Source: Candidatus Omnitrophota bacterium
GTDB lineage: Bacteria > Omnitrophota > Gorgyraeia > Aquiviventales > Aquiviventaceae
DNA: 47,196 bases
Assembly (NCBI GenBank): GCA_016209275.1
Contig: JACQWM010000042.1
Location: forward strand, 1-47,196
Reading direction: 5' to 3'
The notes beneath the pieces are model-generated. The model was not told the origin of the DNA. It did no database searches and saw nothing but the letters and a program-made list of their open reading frames with translations. This document shows, one piece after another, positions 16,767 through 25,516 of the stretch; position 1 is the stretch's first letter, and every line of letters begins with the position of its first letter. The translations under genes and the position numbers were made by a program.

Positions 16767-17018
16767 TTATAGTCCAAGCGTCTTGCGAAACGCCCGATAG
16801 GAAAGCCGCTTGCCAGGCTCAGCCAGCGCCCTCTGGATGGTTTCGTGGTCGAGTTTGTCCTCAAGTCGCTGCAGCGTTTCCAGGTCTTCCATCGGCACAA
16901 CCGCGGCCATGTCCTTGCCGCCACGCCGGAAGACCACAATCCGTTCCCCTCGATAGGACACGCGGTTGAGCGTATCGGCGAAATGCTCACGCGCCTCAGT
17001 TGCCGTCAAGCGCACCAT
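16767..17018 (-). CDS. Phd/YefM-type antitoxin
   Basis: This encodes 83 residues with the Phd/YefM fold signature: TATEAREHFADTLNRVSYRGERIVV, then KDMAAVVPMEDLETLQRLE. The N-terminal half forms the dimeric DNA-binding part that represses the operon; the C-terminal half (about 55-83) wraps and neutralises the toxin. The toxin gene follows by 3 bases. The first codon is preceded by GGGAGGGGGAAG on the minus strand, a good ribosome site. A fragment of its 3-prime end recurs at 17357-17402. Confidence 0.92.
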   Translation of the reverse strand: MVRLTATEAREHFADTLNRVSYRGERIVVFRRGGKDMAAVVPMEDLETLQRLEDKLDHETIQRALAEPGKRLSYRAFRKTLGL

Positions 17019-17110
17019 CTTCCCCCTCCCTCTCTATGCCTCTAAACGTACAAAATAGCTTGATGTACATCCAGTACTAATATACCCGCTTCGCCTGGTT
17101 ACGTCAAGGG

Positions 17111-17268
17111 TCACTTGCGCAGCATGGCATGGGGGTCGTCGAGCAACCGCAGATTTTCACGCGTGGAAGTCGCTGAAGGATCCAGAGCGAGGACGCGCTC
17201 CCAGCAGCGGCGGGCCTCCTCGACGCGGCCCACCGAGTAGTAGGCCACCCCTAGATTATTGAGCGCGA
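17111..17268 (-). pseudogene. TPR-protein 3-prime fragment (relic)
   Basis: On the minus strand this reads ALNNLGVAYYSVGRVEEARR, then a segment ending TRENLRLLDDPHAMLRK and a stop. It is almost identical to the last TPR of the protein at 17941-19716 up to TRENLRLL, but has a different tail. There is no start or upstream part; the left junction is fused to a toxin-antitoxin fragment. It is a leftover of a duplication. Confidence 0.8.
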
Positions 17269-17298
17269 CGTTAGTTATAGACTTTCGTGTTATTCGAC

Positions 17299-17402
17299 CT
17301 ATCGCTTGCGGTAGGCATCGCGCCGATGCCGCACATGCGCGATGGTGATCAGCTTACGAAACGCGCGGTAGGAAAGCCGCTTGCCAGGCTCAGCCAGCGC
17401 CT
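17299..17402 (-). pseudogene. Decayed second toxin-antitoxin copy (in-frame deletion scar)
   Basis: Minus strand 17402-17355 matches the antitoxin 3-prime end (LAEPGKRLSYRAFRK) and continues without frame change into the toxin 3-prime end (LITIAHVRHRRDAYRKR, stop 17301-17299). The antitoxin stop and most of the toxin are deleted. The flanking bases after the stop also match those after the intact toxin gene. No start codon is linked to it, so it is presumably inert. Confidence 0.8.
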
Positions 17403-17434
17403 TGAAGCATCTCCGGTTCTTCTATTGTCATCGC

Positions 17435-17695
17435 TCATTTCAGAAAGTGTCCGAGACCCACCAGAAGGCTTAAGAATTTTGTCAGTTCCTCAGGGCTGAG
17501 GTGGGTTTGTCGCAAGATCGCCCGTAAGGTCCCAATCGCCAATTCCTTATGTTGTGGGACGACAGTGGTGAGAACTCGATCGGTGGTACGTTTCTGAAGG
17601 ACAGCGTGGCTTCCCCGTTGGCGAACAAGTAGGAAGCCAGCTTTCTCAAGTGCGCGGACCAAGTCAGAGCCGGAGAGCGCCGGCAGCTTTGCCAT
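17435..17695 (-). CDS. hicA: HicA-type mRNA interferase toxin
   Basis: This encodes 86 residues from ATG 17695, which overlaps the last base of the hicB stop (TAATG). The sequence LSGSDLVRALEKAGFLLVRQRGSHAVLQK contains the HicA double-stranded-RNA-binding-like fold with the catalytic His in GSHAVL. VPQHKELAIGTLRAILRQ is the second family landmark. HicA cleaves mRNA and is held inactive by HicB. The C-terminal tail (LSPEELTKFLSLLVGLGHFLK) is longer than in the smallest HicA proteins. The gene order is HicB first, then HicA. Confidence 0.92.
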   Translation of the reverse strand: MAKLPALSGSDLVRALEKAGFLLVRQRGSHAVLQKRTTDRVLTTVVPQHKELAIGTLRAILRQTHLSPEELTKFLSLLVGLGHFLK

Positions 17696-17910
17696 TACGT
17701 GGCGATGTCGAGGGTGGTCAACAGCGGGGGCTCGGTCGGCAGATGAACTTCCGAGGCTTCGGCCGTCTCCAGGTACAACTGGACGGCTTCTCGCAGGTTC
17801 GCCAGCGCCACATCCACTGTCTCTCCTTGACTGGCAACGCCCAACTCGGGACACAGCGCAACGTACCAGCGGCCTTCGTGTTCGATGATTGCAGAGAGTT
17901 TATAGGTCAT
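17695..17910 (-). CDS. hicB: HicB-type antitoxin
   Basis: This encodes 71 residues. ATG 17910 is preferred over ATG 17916 because AAGGAG lies 6 bases before it and touches the other. The sequence has the partially degraded RNase H-like HicB fold: YKLSAIIEHEGRWYVALCPE, then GVASQGETVDVALANLREAVQLYLE. The C-terminus lacks an obvious DNA-binding domain, so autoregulation may depend on the complex or be absent. The stop shares a base with the hicA start. Confidence 0.9.
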   Translation of the reverse strand: MTYKLSAIIEHEGRWYVALCPELGVASQGETVDVALANLREAVQLYLETAEASEVHLPTEPPLLTTLDIAT

Positions 17911-17929
17911 GAGCATCTCCTTCAGCGCA

Positions 17930-17958
17930 ACTATAACACATCAGTGGGTGCTATTCAA
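17930..17958 (-). promoter_or_regulatory. Candidate hicBA promoter overlapping the upstream gene end
   Basis: On the minus strand TTGAAT (17958-17953), a 17-base spacer and TATAGT (17935-17930) precede hicB. The -35 box lies within the last codons of the TPR glycosyltransferase gene, so the module would be transcribed on its own. Confidence 0.6.
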
Positions 17959-19716
17959 CAGTCGCAGATTTTCACGCGTGGAAGTCGCTGAAGGATCCAG
18001 AGCGAGGACGTGCTGCCAGCAGCGGCGGGCCTCCTCGACGCGGCCCACCGAGTAGTAGGCGGCCCCCAGATTATTGAGCGCGGCGGCATACGAACCATTC
18101 AACGACAACGCCTTCTGAAACGCCTCAATCGCCTGCTCGGAGCGCCCTGACTTCAGGTAGGCTCCCCCGAGGTTGTTGTACACCTTCGGGTTGTTCGGAT
18201 TGATCGACAGCGCTTGCTGATGCGCCGCGATGGCCTCCTCGAATCGCTCCAGATGATCGTAGGCCGTTCCGAGATTATCGTACGCCTGATCAAATGACGG
18301 GTTGACGCGAACCGCCTCCTGAAATTCCTTCACGGCCGCCTCGAGTTTGCCCTGATCCAGATACAGGCTTCCGAGCTCGTTATGAGCCCGGAAGCTTTTT
18401 TCCGGCGCGCTTTCGATGGTGAGTCGAAAGAATCGCTCCGGATCGCCCCAGATGGCATTCTGCTGCATCGTCACCCATCCATAGCCGCACAGCACCAGCG
18501 CATACAGGCCCAGGGCGAGCCGCCGCATCACCTGCTGTATCGATGGGCGAAGCGAATTGATCCAATCGGCGGCTCCCCCGACGACGGCCAGAAACAGACC
18601 GATGCTCGGCAGAAACATCCAGTGGATGGCCATGGTGGCATTGATCGGAATCAGATTCGCTGAAGGTAGCAGGCTGACGAAAAACCAGGCAAGACCAAAC
18701 GCAACCAGGCGCGACCGCCGCCTGGCCCACCAGCCAATGGCTGCCACGGCAGCCAGGGCGACCACTGACAAGAACGTGCGCGGCTCAAACAGGCTGACCG
18801 CAAATGGCACGTGCTTTTCCACCAGCACCTGCTGCGGGACCATCAGCAATCCGATCAGCCTCACGAACGCTTCGCCGCTGGTGAGCAAGCGGATCCACAA
18901 CGGAGGCGCTTGGACGATGGCAGCACTCGGAAAGTGCAGCACCGACAGGCGCAGCGCGCCATAGATGGCGAGGGCCACCCAAAACGGCGCGGTCATGCGC
19001 TGAGAGCCGATTCGCGTCACCGCCAGCACGGTCATCAAGAACAAAGGGAAAATGACCGCGAGTTCTTTTGACAGCAAGGCCAACACATACGAACTCACGG
19101 AGGCCGCCATGAGCCGCCAGCGAAGCCATGATGCCTGCGGCGTTCGCGACGCCAACATGACCAGGATGAGCGAGAGCAGCATCAGCGCCGTCGCTTGGAT
19201 ATCGGCCCGTCCGGCAATGTAGGCGACCTGTGCCCCCATCACCGGATGGATCAAAAACAACGCGCTGATGAGGAAGGCGATCCCGCGGCGCTGAAAGACC
19301 ACGGTGATCATCACGAACACCAGGAAGGCGCAGATCACGTGGAAGGCGATGCTCGTGAGATGATAGCCGAGCGGATTGGTCTTCCAGATGGCGTACTCCG
19401 CCATCAGCACGAGGGATTGCAGCGGCCGGTAGAAATTGCTCACCCCGCCAGTGCTGTAATACAGATGATGGGTGAACAGGTCCGGCAGGAAGTGGAAACC
19501 CTTGATGAAGTAATTATTGACGATCAGGTAGGGATCATCCCACAGGAAAGGATTGCGCAGGATGTTGCGATAGACGATCGCGCCGAGGATGAGGAGGAGG
19601 CACGCGACGCCAAGCCATGCGCGCGAGGAAGCGTCGGGTAACACCCCTGAGGGATGCGTCGCTGGAACTGGGTGCGGCTGGTGAGCGAGGTGCTCGCGGC
19701 GTTTCGCTTCACCCAT
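17941..19716 (-). CDS. TMTC-like glycosyltransferase with C-terminal TPRs
   Basis: This encodes 591 residues. After a short basic cytoplasmic N-terminus, about ten membrane segments follow from residue 33. The first periplasmic loop keeps the family motif FLWDDP (Asp 60-61), unlike the two relatives at 13072-16457. NPLGYHLTSIAFHVICAF and FLIHPVMGAQVAYIAGRADI are further landmarks. Residues about 435-585 contain four to five TPRs. The protein probably transfers sugar from a lipid carrier to exported proteins, with TPRs recognising acceptors. It is last in the secretin-gene run and starts 8 bases after the preceding stop, so its substrates may be the exported proteins of that run; this is inference. 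Confidence 0.85.
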   Translation of the reverse strand: MGEAKRREHLAHQPHPVPATHPSGVLPDASSRAWLGVACLLLILGAIVYRNILRNPFLWDDPYLIVNNYFIKGFHFLPDLFTHHLYYSTGGVSNFYRPLQSLVLMAEYAIWKTNPLGYHLTSIAFHVICAFLVFVMITVVFQRRGIAFLISALFLIHPVMGAQVAYIAGRADIQATALMLLSLILVMLASRTPQASWLRWRLMAASVSSYVLALLSKELAVIFPLFLMTVLAVTRIGSQRMTAPFWVALAIYGALRLSVLHFPSAAIVQAPPLWIRLLTSGEAFVRLIGLLMVPQQVLVEKHVPFAVSLFEPRTFLSVVALAAVAAIGWWARRRSRLVAFGLAWFFVSLLPSANLIPINATMAIHWMFLPSIGLFLAVVGGAADWINSLRPSIQQVMRRLALGLYALVLCGYGWVTMQQNAIWGDPERFFRLTIESAPEKSFRAHNELGSLYLDQGKLEAAVKEFQEAVRVNPSFDQAYDNLGTAYDHLERFEEAIAAHQQALSINPNNPKVYNNLGGAYLKSGRSEQAIEAFQKALSLNGSYAAALNNLGAAYYSVGRVEEARRCWQHVLALDPSATSTRENLRLLNSTH

Positions 19717-19724
19717 CCGCGTTG

Positions 19725-20369
19725 CTAGAACCAGCCGCGCTTTTTCTTTTTTTCCTGTGCTGCGTGGGGGGATGTCGCCGCCGGTGCCGAGGGGGGCGCG
19801 GGCGGTACAACCACGGCCGAAGGTGGCGGCGGGGTTGCTGGCGGTGGCGTGACCGCTTCAGGATTCACAGGAACCGGTGGTGCCGCCGGCGGAGCTGGCG
19901 GTGTGGGAGTTTGACTCGGATCAATCACCTTGCCGCTCGTTTCAGTGCCGGAAAACTCGTAATCCATCGGCTTGCCTTTGGCCGGGGCCTCGCTGATCAC
20001 CCCCTGAAGGCTGCCGCCGCGGAACTCCCCGTGCAACCGCACGATGCCAAGCTTCTCATCCGAGAGGGTCGTGTCCCACACCGGGGTCTGGGCATTCGGA
20101 AACGTCAGCGAATAATTAGAATTGGCATAGCCGGCTTTTGTCAATCGCTCGGAGACCACGCCCCATTTCGTAAACGTCAGCGTGTCCTTCTGGGATCTGC
20201 CTTTCGACTCCGACGGGGACTGCATGTCGACCGTCCAGACGGTCCCATCGAGCTGGGCTCGCACATTCTTTTCCATCTGCTGCGCATCGGCTGCCATCGC
20301 CGCTGATGCCCTCGCCATCCCGACCACTATTGCAAGCGCCATCCATCGACCCGCGACGTTCCGCCCCAT
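19725..20369 (-). CDS. Exported protein with the shared domain and Pro-rich tail
   Basis: This encodes 214 residues. ATG 20369 is chosen over upstream codons because AGGAGGAAACGCA precedes it and it opens a proper signal peptide (GRWMALAIVVGMARASAAMA). Residues about 35-145 match the C-terminal domain of the RAYT fusion and of the protein at 25517-26173: LDGTVW, KDTLTF, SERL, NYSL, VWD, GIVRLHGEF, GVI, YEFSGTETSGK. The C-terminal 60 residues are rich in Pro, Ala, Thr and Val, end in a basic KKKKRGWF, and look like an extended linker or wall/membrane-associated tail. The domain is not one I can name; a small beta-barrel is plausible. Confidence 0.85.
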   Translation of the reverse strand: MGRNVAGRWMALAIVVGMARASAAMAADAQQMEKNVRAQLDGTVWTVDMQSPSESKGRSQKDTLTFTKWGVVSERLTKAGYANSNYSLTFPNAQTPVWDTTLSDEKLGIVRLHGEFRGGSLQGVISEAPAKGKPMDYEFSGTETSGKVIDPSQTPTPPAPPAAPPVPVNPEAVTPPPATPPPPSAVVVPPAPPSAPAATSPHAAQEKKKKRGWF

Positions 20370-20420
20370 TGCGTTTCCTCCTGATAGATTCAGGTTGCGG
20401 TCCATGTACATGTTGTTGCC

Positions 20421-20449
20421 AGTATACCACAAGGCCAAAGCCGACAACA
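20421..20449 (-). promoter_or_regulatory. Candidate extended -10 promoter before the 19725-20369 gene
   Basis: Minus strand TGGTATACT (TG-n-TATACT) at 20429-20421 with a weak TGTTGT 17 bases upstream. It lies in an 82-base gap, the widest between adjacent genes in this run, and would allow separate expression of the last two genes. Confidence 0.5.
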
Positions 20450-20451
20450 GA

Positions 20452-22260
20452 TCACTCCGGCGGGGTCCCGGCGAAATCAACGTCGGTCTCATCGCGGTCT
20501 TTCACCGTCACCTTCGCCCCGGTCGGGTTGAAGCTCACCGCCCGCAGCTTGACGGCAGCCCCGAGCGTGGTCTCGCGCTTGAGCTCGTAGGTCGGCGTGA
20601 CTTGGTAGGTGCCAGGGCTGACACCCTTGAGCAAGTAATACCCCTTCGCATCCGTCTTAGCGTGTTGCAGGGTCGTGCCGAAGGCCGAGAGGGTGACGGT
20701 GGCGTCCCGAAGTGGTAGGCCGGTGGAATAATCCTGGATGTATCCTGAGATCGAGACGCTCATTTCGCGGACCGTGACCTCAAGCGTTTCCGTGGTGATC
20801 AGAGCCCCGTCGGTCGCCTTCAGACTGATGGTGTAATGGCCTGATTGGTCAAACCGCGGCGACCAGGTGAGGAGCCCGGTCCGATCGGATCGGTCTTCGA
20901 AGGCCGCGCCATCCGGCAGAGGTTTCGCGGAGAGATACACCGCGTCTTCATCAGCATCAACGGCGCGCACCGCCAGTTTCAGGCTGCGCCCTTCATCCAC
21001 GGTCTGGGGCTTGATGGGATCGAACACCGGGGCCCGGTTTTGCGTGTCGTTGACCGTGATGGTGATTTTGGCCGTGGCGCACAGCGGCTCGGGGTCGCAG
21101 ACCTCCACGCGCACCCGGTCATACACCGTCTTCGGCTCGGCCAGGGTGGCAATCTTGGGGCCGGGGCTGCCGCTGATCGTGCAGGTGGCGCTGTCGAACT
21201 TCGTCCACGGCGGAAGCCCTGAGACTTTGCAGATCAAGGGGTCGTCTTCGGGATCGCTGGTCACAAACCTCGCCGTCAGCGGCTCGGCTTCATCGACCGT
21301 CTGATCGCCGGGCGAGTCGATCTGCGGCGGGCTGTTATGATCGGTGACCGTCACCGCCCACGGACTTTTCGTGCAGAGGGGTTCGGGATCGCAGATGCTG
21401 AAGACCACGTCATAATCTTTCCTGGGGGATTTCTTCGAGCATTCCTGCGGGCCGGGAATGCCGTGCAGCTCGCCGGTCTTCTCATCAAGATGCAGCCACT
21501 CGGGCAGCCTCAGCGCGGTGTAGCGCAAGGGATCGCGCGCCCCGTCCGGATCCTTGGCGCGGATCGCCAGGGAGACCGGCTGCAGCTCCTTCAGCGTCAA
21601 GGGAGCGAGCGGTTCAACGACGGGCGGGCGGCTCGGGTTGGACAGTTTCACGATCACCGGATGGGAGCTGGCCATGTTCTTGGCGCGGTCAAAGGCGCGG
21701 GCCACGAGCGAGCAGCGGACGTTCGGCAGCGTCGTCGAATCCCATGACACCACATAGGGAGCCGTGGTGGCCTCTCCCACCGCTTCCCCATTCACCAGAA
21801 ATCTGACAGCGGCGATGCCGATGATGTCGCCGGCCTGCGCCTCCAAGGCGACCACGCCGCCGATCGCCGAGCCCTCCGCCGGGCTGCTCCACGCAACGCT
21901 CGGCGGCGTGTTATCGACGGTCACGGAGCATCGCGACGACAGCGCGGTCCCCGAGGCTCTGTTGCGAGCCCGGGCCGTCAAGACGTAGGGCCCGTCGGCT
22001 GCTCGGCGCGTGTCCCACTCCACGCGGTACGGCGGCAGCGCGTCAGCCCCGAGCACCTCGCCGTCAGCTAGGACGGTGACATGATCAATGGCCTCCGCGG
22101 TGTTGACGCGCACGGCGATGGTGACGACGCCTTTGAGCGCGTCGCCTTGGCGCGGTTCGGTGATCGTGAGGGAGGGCTCTTCGGCCTCGGCGGGGACGGT
22201 CAGGCACGCCCCGGTCGCCGTCAACAGCAGCACCATGGGGAGAACGCGATGAGGAGGCAC
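20452..22260 (-). CDS. Exported Ig-like protein with C-terminal carboxypeptidase-regulatory domain
   Basis: This encodes 602 residues with an N-terminal signal sequence (VLPMVLLLTATGACLTVPAEA); a lipoprotein cysteine at 19 is possible but the lipobox is poor. Residues about 28-215 hold two Big_7-like Ig domains (ITEPRQGDALKGVVTI; WSSPAEGSAIGGVVAL, PYVVSWDS). Residues about 220-505 hold three cadherin/He_PIG-like domains (PPVVEPLAPLTL, PPQIDSPGDQTVDE, APVFDPIKPQTVDEG). Residues about 510-600 are a CarboxypepD_reg-like beta-sandwich (ISGYIQDYSTGLPLRDATVT, TDAKGYYLLKGVSPGTYQV). It probably sits in the periplasm or on the surface. It starts 3 bases after the stop of the coiled-coil gene. Confidence 0.85.
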   Translation of the reverse strand: MPPHRVLPMVLLLTATGACLTVPAEAEEPSLTITEPRQGDALKGVVTIAVRVNTAEAIDHVTVLADGEVLGADALPPYRVEWDTRRAADGPYVLTARARNRASGTALSSRCSVTVDNTPPSVAWSSPAEGSAIGGVVALEAQAGDIIGIAAVRFLVNGEAVGEATTAPYVVSWDSTTLPNVRCSLVARAFDRAKNMASSHPVIVKLSNPSRPPVVEPLAPLTLKELQPVSLAIRAKDPDGARDPLRYTALRLPEWLHLDEKTGELHGIPGPQECSKKSPRKDYDVVFSICDPEPLCTKSPWAVTVTDHNSPPQIDSPGDQTVDEAEPLTARFVTSDPEDDPLICKVSGLPPWTKFDSATCTISGSPGPKIATLAEPKTVYDRVRVEVCDPEPLCATAKITITVNDTQNRAPVFDPIKPQTVDEGRSLKLAVRAVDADEDAVYLSAKPLPDGAAFEDRSDRTGLLTWSPRFDQSGHYTISLKATDGALITTETLEVTVREMSVSISGYIQDYSTGLPLRDATVTLSAFGTTLQHAKTDAKGYYLLKGVSPGTYQVTPTYELKRETTLGAAVKLRAVSFNPTGAKVTVKDRDETDVDFAGTPPE

Positions 22261-22263
22261 GGA

Positions 22264-25200
22264 CTATTGCAGCGGCCGGGCGATGAGCAAATCGCCCTTA
22301 TGGATGGGCTGCGCGGGGGTGGGCCGGTTCATGATCTGGGCGACGGCAAATCCCTGGCCATCGAGCTCGGTCAACTGCGCCGTCGCCACCGGGTGCTGGT
22401 CCTGCGATTCGAGCGCAATCGTCGCCCCCTGCTTCGCCCAATTCGCCCCGGGGAGTGCGAGCACGAGAAAATCGTCTTCCTCATTCACCTGGAACACCTT
22501 AACCTCGGTCCGGCCGCCGGAGGGCTCGGCGATCGGCGGCGTATCGCCCGATGACGGCTGCCCCACCACCACCTGGGGCGGCTCACCGCTTAGCACCTCG
22601 CCGGGGCTCGTGCCCTGCTGCAAAAGCGACACGACTGATTCCGCCTGCTTCAACTGATTTTCGCGCTGCTCAAGCTGCTTCGCCAGCTGCTCGCGGAAAT
22701 TCCGATTCTGCTCCTGATCCTTCACCCGATCGCCGAGCTCGGCGCTGATCTTCGTGAGCATCTCATGCGCTTCGGAGAGCTCCCGTTGCAGCCGCTCGAC
22801 CCGCTGCTCCATGCCCTGCTTCTCAATGGTCGCTTGCCGCTGATCCTCCTGCGTCTTGGTATCGAATTGCTTCAGCTGCGCGCTCACGCGCTCCAAGTCG
22901 CGCGAGATCGTGTCTTTGTCCGTCTGCAGCTGCATGATCTGCCGCTGTTGGGACGACGTGGTGTCCTGCAGCTTCGTGTAGTCGGCCTTGATGTAGCGGA
23001 GGCCTTTAAGCTCTTCCGACATCTCATCGGCCGCCTGCTTGGCGATGCGCAGCCGCTCGGTCAGATTCGCCTGATCTTCCTGCCGTTCGCTGACGACCTT
23101 TTTCAGATCCGCCAACTCCGTTTCCCGGGCTTTCAGCGTCTGCTCAAGCACTTGCGCCTTCACCGCGCTACTCGACTGCGCGCCATCCAGCTCCGCCAAG
23201 CGCCGCTGCGCTTCCACGAGCTGGGTATCGCGCTCCTTCAAGCGCTCCTCCACCATCTCGCGGAATTTCTGGGCCTCGTCCCGGCCGGCTTCATAGGCGT
23301 GGAGTTTTTCCGCCGCGCCCGCCATCGCCACCTCGAGCCTCGCCTTCGCCTTTTGCAATTCAGCCGTCTGGGACGAGAGGAGCTGCTCCCGGTCCCGCAA
23401 TCTGGCCAGCTCATCCTCGCTCTGATGGAGCAGCCCCTCGCGCTTGGCAAAGCTCTCGCGCGTGGTGGCCAGCTCGAAATCGCGCTCTTTCAGCAGGGAG
23501 GTTTTCTCCTCAAGCTCCTTGGTGAGCTGCTCCTGGTTCTTGCTCCCCGTCAAGAGCGCTTCCTGCAGCTTGGCGATCGACTGCTGATTCTGCGCATCGA
23601 GCTGCGCCGACGCATCTTTCAGCGCGGCCAACTGCTGCGTGAGATCCGCGTTGGCGGCCCGCGTTTTGGCCAGTTGCTGCGTGAGCTGCTCGACCTGGGT
23701 TTGGAGTGCCGACGTGGTTTGCGCGGCGCGCTGATCCGCTGTTTGCTGCTCCTGTTGGGCGGCCGCATACTGCTGCTGCAGCGCCGTGTACGCCTCATCA
23801 AGCTTCTTCAGCTGCCCTTCGCGATCCGTCAAGCGCTGCGTCGTTGTTGCCAGCTGATCCTGAAGGCCTTTGACGGCCTTCCCGGCTTCGACCAGCTGCT
23901 GCTGCGCCGCCTGCTGAGTCGTGGTGACTGCCGCCAAGCGCTGGGCCAGGTCATCCTTCTGCTGCCGCACGGCGGCCGCCTGATCCTGGAGGGCGGCTCT
24001 GGCCTTCTGCTCCGTCGCCAGTTCCTTGTTGGCGCGTTCGATCTGTCCCTGCGCGCCCTCGAGCTGCTGCGAGAGCGTCTTGCCGTGGTCCTGCAGCGCA
24101 TCCCGGTCCTTCGCCAACTGCTGTGTGAGCTCCTGCGCCTTGCTCAGCGAGCGTTTCACCGCCTCGAAATCATTGCGTTTCACCGTCGCCTGAGCCAATT
24201 CCGCTTTCGTGTTGTTCAGCGTGTTCGTCAGCTGGAGCGCCTGATCGTTGAGGGCCCGGTTGCGGGCATCCGCCTCGCTCAACTGCGCGTGGAGCTTCCG
24301 CTGCTCGCCCTGCAGATCGGTATACTGCCCATCGAGGGTGGCGTGCAAATCCCGCAGTTGCTGCATCTGCTCATCGCGCTGCCCCATGCGCTCTTTGAGC
24401 GCGGCGAGGTCGTCTTGGAGCACCACATTGGCTTTGCCGCGCACCTCCAGCTCATCGAGCAACGCCCGCTGCTGCTGCTGCAGCTCGCTCATGCGATCGA
24501 CGAGGCCCTCGTAGGTCTTCTTCGCATCGGCGAGCTGCTGCGACATCCCCTCGCGGGCTGTCCGCTCGCTCGCCAACTGCGTTTGCAGCCCGGCGGTGTC
24601 TTTGGCCGAGGCCGCCAGCTGCTGTTTCACCGCTGACAGCTCGGTGGCCGTCTGGGCTTTCTCCTCGGCGAGCGACTTCAGGTTGCGCTCCGCCGTCGTG
24701 ATCACCCGCTGCAGCCGCTCGATCTCATTGCGATCCACCTTCAACCGACCGATGTCCGCCTTGGCTTTCTCCAACTGGTCCTGCGCCTGGGCCACCTGCT
24801 GCGAGAGCGACGCGTTCTCATCCTGAAGCTGCTGCGCGCGCGAAGAGGTGCGGGCGAGCTTCTCATTCGTCGCCTGAAGATCGGCGCGGAGGCGCTCGAG
24901 ATCTTTGCCCAGCCGCGCTTGGGTGTCTTCGGCGAGCTGCTTGGCCGATGTCAATGCTGAGGTCGTTTTCGCCAGCGCGTCTTCGCGCCCCGCCAATTGG
25001 TCGCGGGCTGTTTTCAGCGCGCCGGCTGTCTCCTGAGACGTGGCGCGGACCGCGGCCAACGCCTCCGTCGCCGCGGTGAGCTGCCGCTCAAGATCCTCGG
25101 CGCTCGCGCGCGACTGGACCAGATGGGCCGCCGCTTGCTCGAGCTCCTGGGTCTTGCCGTCAAGCGACTTCTGCAGCAGCTGCTGCTGGGACTGCAGCGA

Positions 25201-25503
25201 TTGGAGTTGCTCTTGCTGTTGATCCCGCTGAGCGGCGATGGCCGCCAGCTGCTCCTCGGCGGTCCCCACGGCGCGCTTGAGGCGATCGACCTCGCGGCCG
25301 CGCTCTTCCAGGGTCGTCGTCAACTGGCGCAGAGCATCATAGACGGATCCTTCCACTGCGCCATCCGGAGCCGCTGATGCGGCGGCCGCCGTGTCATTCG
25401 ACCGCTCGGCTTGCCCTGCCGGAGGGAACCACGCCGCGAAGAGCGCGCCGGCAAGCAGGCATCCAAGCACAACCATGACCATCGATCGGTGACGCGTGAG
25501 CAT
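22264..25503 (-). CDS. 1079-residue exported coiled-coil protein
   Basis: ATG 25503 is chosen because it begins a clear signal or anchor sequence (RSMVMVVLGCLLAGALFAAW) and has AAAGGT 7 bases upstream. Residues about 60-975 are one nearly unbroken coiled coil rich in Gln, Leu, Ala, Glu and Lys with heptads such as LQSLQSQQQLLQKSL. If straight it could span well over 100 nm. Residues about 1000-1079 form a compact tail: VKVFQVNEEDDFLVLAL, GATIALESQ, VATAQLTELDGQGFAVAQI, IHKGDLLIARPL. This looks like a small SH3-like beta-barrel. It lies between exported proteins in the secretin run, so a periplasm-spanning or filament role is inferred. It is not an SMC protein; there are no nucleotide-binding motifs. 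Confidence 0.88.
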   Translation of the reverse strand: MLTRHRSMVMVVLGCLLAGALFAAWFPPAGQAERSNDTAAAASAAPDGAVEGSVYDALRQLTTTLEERGREVDRLKRAVGTAEEQLAAIAAQRDQQQEQLQSLQSQQQLLQKSLDGKTQELEQAAAHLVQSRASAEDLERQLTAATEALAAVRATSQETAGALKTARDQLAGREDALAKTTSALTSAKQLAEDTQARLGKDLERLRADLQATNEKLARTSSRAQQLQDENASLSQQVAQAQDQLEKAKADIGRLKVDRNEIERLQRVITTAERNLKSLAEEKAQTATELSAVKQQLAASAKDTAGLQTQLASERTAREGMSQQLADAKKTYEGLVDRMSELQQQQRALLDELEVRGKANVVLQDDLAALKERMGQRDEQMQQLRDLHATLDGQYTDLQGEQRKLHAQLSEADARNRALNDQALQLTNTLNNTKAELAQATVKRNDFEAVKRSLSKAQELTQQLAKDRDALQDHGKTLSQQLEGAQGQIERANKELATEQKARAALQDQAAAVRQQKDDLAQRLAAVTTTQQAAQQQLVEAGKAVKGLQDQLATTTQRLTDREGQLKKLDEAYTALQQQYAAAQQEQQTADQRAAQTTSALQTQVEQLTQQLAKTRAANADLTQQLAALKDASAQLDAQNQQSIAKLQEALLTGSKNQEQLTKELEEKTSLLKERDFELATTRESFAKREGLLHQSEDELARLRDREQLLSSQTAELQKAKARLEVAMAGAAEKLHAYEAGRDEAQKFREMVEERLKERDTQLVEAQRRLAELDGAQSSSAVKAQVLEQTLKARETELADLKKVVSERQEDQANLTERLRIAKQAADEMSEELKGLRYIKADYTKLQDTTSSQQRQIMQLQTDKDTISRDLERVSAQLKQFDTKTQEDQRQATIEKQGMEQRVERLQRELSEAHEMLTKISAELGDRVKDQEQNRNFREQLAKQLEQRENQLKQAESVVSLLQQGTSPGEVLSGEPPQVVVGQPSSGDTPPIAEPSGGRTEVKVFQVNEEDDFLVLALPGANWAKQGATIALESQDQHPVATAQLTELDGQGFAVAQIMNRPTPAQPIHKGDLLIARPLQ

Positions 25504-25516
25504 GAGGGGACCTTTG

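Noticed and set aside
22765-24636. Plus-strand reading frame of 623 codons
   Set aside because: It is the antisense shadow of the coiled-coil gene; the Leu/Arg/Gln-rich product mirrors the heptad codons.
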